Assembly (NCBI RefSeq): GCF_029962835.1
Contig: NC_080584.1
Location: 82,116,862 to 82,180,861, forward strand
Length of the DNA: 64,000 nucleotides
Direction of reading: 5' to 3'
DNA from: Magnolia sinica
Taxonomy: Eukaryota; Streptophyta; Magnoliopsida; Magnoliales; Magnoliaceae
Shown: positions 55,667 through 64,000 of the stretch, piece after piece
Layout of the letters: each line of letters begins with the position of its first letter
Position numbering within the stretch: position 1 is the stretch's first letter
The notes under the pieces: generated by a model
Told to the model about the DNA's origin: nothing
Seen by the model: only the letters and a program-made list of their open reading frames with translations
Databases searched by the model: none
Position numbers and translations under genes: made by a program

Positions 55667-56218
55667 TCAAGATTTACAGAGTGCTTGCGACATATCTAAT
55701 AATTCGCTGACAATCAAGTGAGATTCTTTTGGATCAGATTGATATCTTGCGCAAATACCAACACTTAGAGAAATATCAGGTCTACTAGCAGTTAAATATA
55801 ACAAACTACCAATCATACTCCGATAAAGTTTTGAGTCAACATTTTTACTATTAGAGTCTTTTGATAGTTTCAGGGTAGTACTCATAGGAGTATCGAAATT
55901 CTTGCCATTCTCAAATCCAAATCTTTTGATTAGATTCAAGGCATACTTAGATTGAGAAATGAATATTCCTTCAGGTTGTTGCTTTACTTGCAATCCAAGG
56001 AAATAAGTCAATTCCCCAACCATGCTCATTTTGAACTGTGATTTCATCAAATCTGCAAACTCAGTAGTCAAGTTAGTACAAGTTGATCCATAAATGATAT
56101 CATCAACATAAATCTGTACCATTAGGATATGATCATTATGTTTCTTAACAAACAGAGTTTTATCAACAGATCCCATTTGAAATTTATGACTTAAAAGAAA
56201 TTTTGTTAGTTTCTCATA
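55667..56218 (-). pseudogene. pol: Sirevirus pol: reverse transcriptase, C-terminal half
   Basis: Contains the catalytic Y-V-D-D-I-I-Y-G-S-T, then Y-F-L-G-L-Q-V and I-G-S-L-L-Y-L-T-A-S-R-P-D-I. Its frame is the same as the preceding piece; a TAG at 56219-56221 stands where Trp follows Q-A-P-R-A in the family. After S-H-L-I-V the frame shifts (the expected R-I-I-R-Y-V is readable in another frame). Confidence 0.88.
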
Positions 56219-57343
56219 CTATGCCCTAGGTGCTTGTTTTAATCCATAAAGTGCCTTTTTAAGCCGATATACATGATCAATATTTTTGGAATCTTCAAAT
56301 CCCATTGGCTGTTCAACATAGACTTCTTCATGTAAATCGCCATTTAGAAAAGCACTTTTCACATCCATCTGATAGATCTTTATCTTTCTAAAACATGCAA
56401 TGGATATAAATAGTCTGATAGATTCAAGACGTGCTACTGGTGCAAAGGTTTCATCGAAATCAATCCCTTCAATTTGAGTATAACCTTGTACCACCAGTCT
56501 AGCCTTGTTTCTAATTATATTTTCACATTCGTTAGACTTATTTTTGAAAATCCATTTTGTTCCAATGATGTGTTTATCTTTAGGTCTTGGTACGAGATAC
56601 CAAACATTATTTCTTACGAATTGGTTGAGTTCATCTTGCATCACAACAATCCAGTTTTCATCAGCCAGAGCTTCTTTTACATTAGATGGTTCAATTTGGG
56701 ATGTAAAACATACATAATTATATATATCCTCAAGTTGTCTACGGTTGCGAACACCAGTGAGAGGGTTTTCAAGAATTTGTGTTGTTGGATGATCTTTAAC
56801 AGTCCTTAACTCAGAATCAGTCTGATTCGATGAAGTATCGGGTTTATCAATGATTAGTACTTCATCATTATCTAAATTAGAGATTGGTGTGTTTAAGTGA
56901 TCATCAATGAGAACATTAATGGATTCTTGAATCACACCAGTCCTTTTATTCAGAACTCTATAAGCTCGACTGTTTAAAGAGTATCCTAGAAAAATACCTT
57001 CATCACTCTTCGTATCGAACTTTCCCAAATTTTCACGATCACGTAAAATATAGCACTTGCTGCCAAAAACTCGAAAGTATTTAACAGTAGGCTTTTTATT
57101 GAACCACAATTCGTAAGCCGTTTTATTATTATCTTTTCTAGTGTAGACTCGGTTAATAATATAGCAAGCTGTGTTGATTGCTTCAGCCCAAAGATTTTTG
57201 GAGAGCTTCATGCTATTCAACATGACATTAGCCATTTCTTGAAGCACCCTATTCTTCCTTTCTACAATTCCATTTTGTTGTGGAGTTTTGGGAGCAGAGA
57301 ATTCATGTAATATTCCTTGGTCGGTCTCGTCTGTATGGACCAT
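56219..57343 (-). pseudogene. pol: Sirevirus pol: integrase end and reverse transcriptase N-terminal half
   Basis: Begins in the integrase core ([17 protein letters not shown], with the catalytic Glu). It continues through the integrase C-terminus to the reverse transcriptase start ([47 protein letters not shown]) and ends at the premature stop after Q-A-P-R-A. The first eight codons are a misplaced copy of a sequence 450 bases upstream in the element. Confidence 0.88.
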
Positions 57344-58380
57344 GTGCTATTCTCAAATTCAGATCCATGATCACTACGAATTTTATTGATTTGAGAAGAT
57401 TTTTCAGTTTGAATCCTTTTGAGAACTTTTCTTACTTCTTCAAGGGTTTCAGATTTATCCCTTAAGAAGACTACCCAAGTGAATCTGGTAAAGTCATCAA
57501 CTATTACCAAGATGTACTTTTTACCACCACGACTTTCCATTCTGGTAGGTCCTATCAGGTCCATGTGGAGAAGTTCAAGTGGTCTTGATGTGGTATTTGA
57601 ATTCACCTTTTTGTGTGAGTTCTTTGTTTGTTTGCCTATCTGGCACTCACCACATATTTTATCTAATTTTTGAAGTTTGGGTAAACCTCTTACAAGTTCT
57701 CGTTTGCTCAATCGATATAGATTTCGATAATGTACATGTCCTAGACGTTTGTGCCATAAGTCAGTCTCGTCTGTATGGACCATGTAACATGTCTGATTAG
57801 ATGAGCTGGATTCACTAATAATATAGCAATTTTCAGACGTTCTACGTCCAGTTAATATTACAGAACCCTTATTATTTAGTATTTCACAGCTTTGATTAGA
57901 AAACCGAACATTATGGTTATTATCACATATTTGTGATATACTAAGCAAGTTGTGCTTTAGGCCTTCAACGTATAAAACATTTTTAAACACAGGCAGATTA
58001 AAAAGTTGAACCGTACCTTGGCCTATAATCTTGCAGTTGCTACCATCACCAAATGTGACTGAACCATCAGTCATATCTTTCAGATCAGTGAATAAGGCTT
58101 TGTCACCTGTCATATGCCTGGAGCATCCACTGTCTAGGTACCACTTTGAATGACTTGTTGCTTTGAAAGCAGTGTGAGCAACCAAGCAGGTGACTTTAGG
58201 AACCCATTTCATAACTGTTTTGGGTTTAGGAACATAGTTGGTCTTCTTTTGTGTATACTTGTAGGAATGACCTATAGAGTTAGATTTTAATAGCTCCTTG
58301 AGTAAATCAACTATCTTTTCAGCTAGTGGATTTCGATTCTGATTAAAGTTGACATGGCTGTTTCTAAGTTTTTGAATTTT
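57262..58380 (-). pseudogene. pol: Sirevirus pol: protease and integrase N-terminal half
   Basis: Retropepsin active site W-Y-L-D-S-G-C-S-R-H-M-T. GAG-pre-integrase zinc motif W-H-K-R-L-G-H ... C-G-E-C. Integrase catalytic Asp residues in L-L-H-M-D-L-I-G-P and I-R-S-D-H-G-S-E-F-E-N. After F-E-N-S the frame leaves the family sequence because of the misplaced 25-bp segment at 57321-57345. The upstream junction to gag near 58375 is also frame-shifted. Confidence 0.88.
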
Positions 58381-59906
58381 TAGAAAAATCTTGATAAGTA
58401 CTTTTCCCTTTTGAGTTTGAGGACTCTCCTTTAACAAACATAGGAGGAGTATACTTTTGTTTAGGAGGTAAATTTTTATCATAGCCCAACCCGGATCGAT
58501 CGCCACATTTTCTTGATCCGGATAAAAGTTTTTCTAACTTTGGATCACCTTGGGCATATTTCCATGTGTCCTTTAAACTCAGAAGAGAAGATACTTCAGT
58601 TTTAAGATTCTCAATTTCAGATTTTAAATCAACAATTAGTGAGTTTTTGAATTCCAAATCGCATTTTGATTTTTCAAAACTATCTGAAATTTGTGATTTT
58701 TCTAAGACAAGTGAATCAAAACAATTTTTGAGTTTAGAAAACTTTTCTTTTTGAAGTTTAAGTTTGACAGCAATTTTACAACTTTCCTTATATAGGGCAT
58801 TGTAAGCGTCTTGAAGATCATCTTCATTTTCACATTCACTATTCAGATTTTCTTCACTTGTAGAGTCATTATCTGAAAATGTGAATTTGGCTAGAGTCAT
58901 AAGAGCTTTGACCTCATTGCCCGACTCAGTTTCAGGATTCAGGAGAACCTTCAGAATCAGATGATTCATCCCATGTAGCCAACATACCCTTCTTCTTGGG
59001 TTTGTCCCTTTTAGGACATCTATTTGCTAAGTGCCCATATTCTTGACAGTTGTAACATTGACTATCTTTCAAAGATTTTCTAGATTTGGGTCTAAACTTC
59101 TTTTTATCATTTGATTTTTGAAAATCAACTCTTTTCTTGCTTTTGAAAATTTTGTAAATTTTTTTAGCTAAAAGAGCCATATCATCTTCTAAATCAGAAT
59201 TTTCTTCTGAATTACATTTAGAAGATTTTAGTGCGATAGATTTACCTTTAGGAGCTTTAAAGTTTAACTCGTAGGTTTGTAGAGAACCAACTAGTTCTTC
59301 AACCCTCATATTATCCGTATCATGAAGTTCCTGGATTACGGTTACTTTAGAATTGAACCGTTCAGGAAGTGACCGTAGTATTTTTGCACACACTTTACTT
59401 TCTAGGATTTTATCGCCAAGACCCCACATTGAGTTTACAATGTCATTCAATCTAGTGTAGAAGTCCATAAACATTTCATTTTCCTCCATATGAATTTCTT
59501 CAAATCTGGTTATGAGGAGTTGGACTTTAGATTTTTTGACAATTGTAGTACTCTCGTGTGTCATTTCTAATACATCCCAAGCTTGCTTTGCAGTATCACA
59601 AGAGATGATTCTTTTGAACTCATCCGGTGATAGTGCGCAAGTAATTGCATTTAGTGCTTTAGCATTTGCACTACTCTCACTTTTCTGAAGGGTGGTCCAT
59701 TGGTAATATGGTGTGGTTTTCATAGATTTTGAATCATCAACCCCAGTAACTTCCATGATAGGAGGATTCCATTCAGTCACTGTGGCTTGCCACACATTTT
59801 CATCCATTGATTTGAAGAAGATCCTCATTCTGGCTTTCCAATAAGCATAGTTGGAGCCATCAAAGGGTGGAAGCTTAGTGACTGAAAGGCTATCAAAATT
59901 TGACAT
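58364..59906 (-). pseudogene. gag: Sirevirus gag with zinc knuckle and coiled-coil tail
   Basis: The N-terminal piece (59906-58932, 324 codons) has the copia gag start L-P-P-F-D-G-S-N-Y-A-Y-W-K-A-R-M, the UBN2-like region, and a CCHC knuckle C-Y-N-C-Q-E-Y-G-H-L-A-N-R-C. A frameshift at about 58935-58969 leads to a second piece (to 58364) with a long charged coiled coil (D-A-Y-N-A-L-Y-K-E-S-C-K through L-K-T-E-V-S-S-L-L), typical of Sirevirus gag. The start ATG lies about 60 bases from the primer site. Confidence 0.9.
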
Positions 59907-59963
59907 CTTAAATAGCTTAAATCGTTAGCTCAGGAATTAAATTCAAAAAAAAACGAGCTATTA

Positions 59964-59976
59964 GGCTTTGATACCA
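59964..59976 (-). promoter_or_regulatory. Primer binding site, tRNA-iMet type
   Basis: The minus strand reads TGGTATCAAAGCC two bases after the 5' LTR end. This is complementary to the 3' end of initiator-Met tRNA, the usual copia primer. Confidence 0.88.
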
Positions 59977-59978
59977 CT

Positions 59979-62015
59979 TGAAAAGGCCAAGCTATATGTC
60001 CTAGAGGGGGGGTGAATAGGACAATGCCAAATAAAAACTTATAACAGCGGAATAATAAAGAAAATGATAGCCAAATTAAATAACAATGCAGGAAAGTAAA
60101 ACAACCTCAAAATTCAGATCTTGAGAGGTTGATACAAACGTTATTCTAAGGACAACCTTACACCAAAAACAGAGTTTATGGTAGGACAACCTTATTTCTA
60201 GAAAGGTCTTTGTATCAAGTCTCAAATCGAAGAGGAATACAGAATTAAATACAAACTGAAATGAAATAACTTGTAATTAAAAATGTATTGTTCTAGGGAC
60301 AGCCATACACCATAAAAATGGCAGGGCAACCTTGCTGGAACAACTTTCAAATGAAATTGAAAAACAAGCTTATAAATGAATAGCAGAAAATAAATTCTAA
60401 GCTATTACAACATTCTCACAAAGCTTGAAATAATTACAACATTCACCACCATACATACATCCCACAAAAATTAATTAAAAGATTAAAAGAATAAATCAAT
60501 CAACCACAACTCAAAGGTTTATAGTGGTTCGCCTGTGTGTTCACCAACTGTTATACAACAGCCACACAAAAAGCTACTCCACTCCTAATATCCTCACACA
60601 GGGATATTAGCGTTCACTAAAAATAGGTTTTCCCAGTTCACCCAAAACCCTTACAATTGTGTCTTTGTATGTGGGCTTACACAATTAAAAACCCCACTTC
60701 GAGTTTTCTGGCTTTCCTCAGATAACCAAAATAACAAGATTTTTCTGGCAAATCTTGAAAGAAACCAAAATAATAGAAAGGAATTTACAATATGTAAAAT
60801 ACCTGAAAATCTCCTTCGTTGTAGCAGCCCGGTAGAACCAAATCAAAGTAAATGATTGAATGTCCAAGTTCAATGTCCAGTACTTGATTACAATGGTTCT
60901 AATTCTAATAGATTTTAAATTAAACCAAATAGGGCTTGCCTTAATTGATTTTGATTCCAAAGAAAGGGAATAATAATTTCTCTTTATCAAATCAGATTGG
61001 AATATAAGAAACAAAATCAATTAAATAAAGCTAAGGAAAGAGAATATTAAATAAGCACACTTAGCTTAGATGGAGCACAGAATTATCTCTCAGAAGTTTG
61101 ACGAAGATTGGCGTGAATACTTTAATTAAATCGATGATTTCTTCTGAGATTCGTGCACTATTTATAAGTGAGAAGATCGGGTCTTCGACTGGTCTAGAGT
61201 GCTCTTCGACTAGTTGAAGCTCTAACAGATATTTGAAAAATCCGGCGGGATATGCTTTGACCATTGTACGACTGGTCGTAGGTTTCCTTCGACTGGTCGT
61301 AGGTCCTGCAAAGGTTCGCTAGACTTCGAGTCGTAGATTGTACGACTGGTCGAAGATAGTCAACACTGTTCCTACGACTAGTCGAACAGATTCCAGGACT
61401 AGTCGAAGGCTAACAGATTTTATCCGGAATTTGTAACAAACTTACGACTGGTCGAGGAATTTCTTAGACTGGTCGAAGCAAGTCTAGGACTAGTCAAAGA
61501 AGGCCTAGGACTAGTCGAAGAACAGACCAATCACATGTAAAATAAACATTCGGCTTATGTATCCGAAATGACCTACTTCTAAGGTCATCCTATGGTCAAA
61601 CAAACCTCAATCATGAAGTATGGACATTGAAACAAGAGACCATGAAGAATGAGCCTTGAAGTCTTGATGTAGATTAAACCTTGAAGTAGCTCAATCTTGA
61701 AAGTGGCTTGAGTTTCAGCTTGAGTCTTGAGTTCAGCTTGAGTTTCAGCTTGAGTCTTGAGTTCAGCTTGACTTTCAACTTGAGTCTTGAGTTCAGCTTG
61801 AGTCTTGATTTCAGCTTGAGTCTTGCCTTGTACTTTCTTTTCAGCTTGAGTCTTGTGAGCAGTTCTTTCATTCAAGATCTTGAGCTTTGCTTGTTGTGAG
61901 CTTAGCTTGTTTATGGGAGAGCTTCACTTATGCACGTTATATATAACAGAGTATAATAGTGATTTTGGCACTATAAATTTGACAACAAACAGGGATAGAA
62001 ACTATAGCACTTACA
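59979..62015 (-). repeat. 5' LTR of the Sirevirus
   Basis: 2,037 bases, bounded by TG (59979) and CA (62015) on plus. TATA box on the minus strand at 61159-61166, palindrome array at about 61180-61525. See the 3' LTR for the differences. Confidence 0.92.
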
Positions 62016-62762
62016 AAACAGATACCTTCATATGCCAAATTCCTGAAAGACTTATGCACGACCAAACGACGGCAGAGTATTCAAAAGAAGATCTTCTTGA
62101 CCGAGAAAGTGAGTGCCATCCTAAAGCAAGATGTGCCACAGAAATTCAAGGATCCCGGTAGCCCAACCATATCATGTGTAATCGGGGACCATCGAATTGA
62201 TCATGCACTTCTTGACTTAGGAGCGAGCGTCAATTTGATTCCCTACTCAGTATACAAACAGTTAGGTTTGGGTGAATTAAAACCCATCCTAACCACACTA
62301 GAACTTGCTGATCGCTCTATTCGTGTACCAAGAGGGATAATTGAGGATGTGTTGGTCCAAGTTGATAGATTTTACTACCCTGTAGATTTTATCATCCTGG
62401 ACACTAAACCCATCAATAACATGAGCACTCAGATCCCCGTCATCCTTGGTTGCCCATTCCTTGCCACTTCAAATGCAATTATCAATTGCAGGAATGGTGT
62501 CATGACTATATCTTTTGGGAATATGACATTGGAGTCAAACATCTTTTTCAATAACGGCAGAAACTTAGAGGATGATGACGATTTCCACGACATTAACATG
62601 ATTGACTCTTTAGTGGAAGATACGACACCTCTGACCTTATCCTCTAACTGTCTAGAGACATGCCTGGCCCACTCCCATGATTTTAATGATGACATGATTA
62701 GGGAGACATGTACCTTGCTTGATACTGCATCGGTACTTGAAGCTAACCGATGGAGGCCATAA
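62016..62762 (+). pseudogene. pol: Athila/Tat-like protease
   Basis: Begins with the second AAACA. It resumes the interrupted polyprotein in broken frames (I-P-S-Y-A-K-F-L-K-D-L-C) and is open from 62097. The retropepsin-like active site appears as L-L-D-L-G-A-S-V-N-L-I-P (D-L-G-A-S is usual in this clade), with V-I-L-G-C-P-F-L-A-T-S-N-A downstream. A TAA at 62760-62762 after R-W-R-P separates it from reverse transcriptase in the same frame. Confidence 0.88.
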
Positions 62763-64000
62763 TTTGAAGAGTTGCCCCAAACTGATGTAGTGCCTCTACC
62801 GTCTAACCTCAAGCCGCCGAAGCTTGACCTAAAATCTTTGCCCTCTGATTTGAAATATGTCTATTTAGGTCAAGATGAAACATACCCGGTGGTGATCTCT
62901 GCCCACCTAGAGAAAGAACAGGAGAGTATACTCATATCTACTCTCATTGAGCGTAAGGGAGCCCTTGAATGGACGATAGCGGACCTCAAGAGAATCGACT
63001 CCTCGATTTGTACTCACCGCATTTATCTTGAGGATAATGCTAAGACTGCTCGGCAATCACAACGTAGACTAAATCCAAACATGAGGGAAGTGGTTAAGGC
63101 CGAGGTTCTTAAACTATTAGATGTGGGTATCATATACCCCATATCCGATAGTCAATGGGTGAGTCCAACTCAGGTGGTTCCTAAGAAGTCCGGAATCACC
63201 ATCATAGCCAATGCCAATAATGAACTCGTGCCAACTAGAGTTACTACTGGTTGGAGAATGTGCATTGACTATAGGAAGCTGAATACCGTCACGAGGAAGT
63301 ACCACTTTCCTTTGTCCTTCATTGATCAAATCTTGGAAAGGCTAACTGGTCATTCCTATTACTGTTTCCTTGACGGGTATTCGGGCTACAATCAGATTGA
63401 AATCGCCCCTGAGGACCAGGAAAAGGCCACATTTACATGCCCCTACGGCACCTTTTCCTACAGAAGGATGTCATTCGGATTATGTAATGCCCCTGCCACC
63501 TTTCAGCGATATATGATGAGTATTTTTTCTGACATGGTGGGGAAATGTCTAGAGGTCTTCATGGAGGATTTCTCTGTTTTCGGTTCATCTTTCAGCGAGT
63601 GCTTCGAGAGTCATAAATGTGTGCTGAAAAGATGTGAAGAGAAGAACTTGATACTTAATAGGGAGAAGTGTCATTTCATGGTTCATAAGGGAATTGTCCT
63701 TGGACATATTATCTCGTCTAAAGGAATCGAGGTGGATAAGGAAAAAATCGATCTTATCTCTAACCTACCTCCACCCAAGAACATCAGAGATGTGCGATCC
63801 TTTTTAGGACACGCAGAATTTTATAGACGATTCATAAAGGACTTTAATCTCCTCTCTCGTCCCTTATGTAATCTTCTGCAAAAGGATGCACCATACGAGG
63901 GGACTGAGTGATGTCAGGAAGCTTTCACCAAGCTTAAGGGCATGTTAACCACTGCACCTATCATGCAACCACCCGATTGGAGCCTTCCTTTTAAGCTTAT
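62763..64000 (+). pseudogene. pol: Athila/Tat-like reverse transcriptase, partial
   Basis: Open from 62763 to a TGA at 63909-63911, after which the same frame continues (C-Q-E-A-F-T-K-L-K) to the window end. It contains W-V-S-P-T-Q-V-V-P-K-K-S-G, W-R-M-C-I-D-Y-R-K-L-N, P-Y-G-T-F-S-Y-R-R-M-S-F-G-L-C-N-A-P-A-T-F-Q-R, and the catalytic box as V-F-M-E-D-F-S-V-F-G. The first Asp of the F-M-D-D pair expected in this clade is Glu, which should abolish polymerisation. R-S-F-L-G-H-A-E-F-Y-R-R-F-I-K-D-F follows. RNase H, integrase and 3' LTR are outside. Confidence 0.9.

Larger units (their letters stand above)
51034..62015 (-). mobile_element. Sirevirus-type Ty1/copia retrotransposon, complete but broken
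   Basis: Length 10,982 bases with 2.0-2.1-kb LTRs bounded by TG...CA, 5-bp duplication AAACA, tRNA-iMet-type primer site, purine tract, and a gag-pol-env-like order on the minus strand. A long coiled-coil gag tail, pol with protease, integrase, reverse transcriptase and RNase H in copia order, and an extra ORF between RNase H and the 3' LTR are the marks of the SIRE/Maximus lineage. It inserted between gag and protease of the Athila/Tat-like element. All main frames carry at least one break. Confidence 0.92.

Noticed and set aside
1..64000. CRISPR arrays, bacterial operons or ribosome binding sites
   Set aside because: The sequence is plant nuclear DNA; direct repeats present are satellites, LTRs and MITEs with no spacer structure.

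Overview
This is nuclear DNA from a flowering plant. It has plant hAT, CACTA, Mutator-type, Ty1/copia, Ty3/gypsy, LINE and SINE remains, a plant CC-NBS disease-resistance-type gene, and exon fragments of plant TOR, SnRK2, SMC4 and Pescadillo genes. Many copies of a 'GGCCCACCGTGATGTATGTG...CCGTCCATC' repeat remind me of magnoliid genomes (Laurales/Magnoliales). That lineage call is from memory and is inference. The only gene that looks like an ordinary host gene is a truncated CC-NBS gene; nearly everything else is transposon-derived.

Layout. 1-6103: a partial BED-finger exon of one hAT transposase (1-306), a decayed second hAT transposase (524-2595, minus), and a hAT-like terminus with GGGTCGG subterminal repeats ending near 6103. 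6104-11378: Mutator-like and hAT MITEs and a Copia 3' remnant. 11379-12728 (minus): CC-NBS gene with no ARC2/LRR and an unusual repeated tail. 12729-21262: mostly non-coding, with a 231-bp Mutator-type MITE carrying 60-bp inverted repeats and a near-perfect 9-bp target duplication, foldback repeats and a tRNA-derived SINE.

21263-32448: the most interesting object, an approximately 11.2-kb non-autonomous CACTA element. Both ends match (CACTAC..., shared subterminal GTAGCTA repeats). Inside are a ~4-kb telomere-like TTTAGG/TTATAGG array with a ~340-bp higher-order period, and exon fragments of four unrelated host genes (Pescadillo, TOR kinase, SnRK2 kinase, SMC4 condensin). All four fragments lie on the minus strand and keep flanking intron sequence and splice sites. 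A CT-rich promoter/5'UTR-like stretch lies upstream of them. No transposase is visible. This looks like a Pack-CACTA gene-shuffling element.

32449-46244: LINE fragments, two solo LTRs of one Ty3/gypsy family (33186-35205 with target duplication GTTTC; 40783-42894), a third LTR on the minus strand (44165-46244), two more SINEs and many MITEs. 46245-64000: an Athila/Tat-like Ty3/gypsy element (5' LTR, tRNA-Asp-type primer site, gag, protease, reverse transcriptase; it runs off the window). It sits inside the third LTR and is itself interrupted at 51034-62015 by a complete 10,982-bp Sirevirus (Ty1/copia) on the minus strand, with two LTRs, AAACA target duplication, tRNA-iMet-type primer site, purine tract, gag, pol and an envelope-like third ORF. 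The Sirevirus frames are broken by stops and frameshifts. The LTRs are nearly identical but differ by clustered 1-2-base indels, which suggests that some breaks may be assembly error.

Nesting order by inference: gypsy LTR 44165-46244, then Athila/Tat-like element, then Sirevirus.
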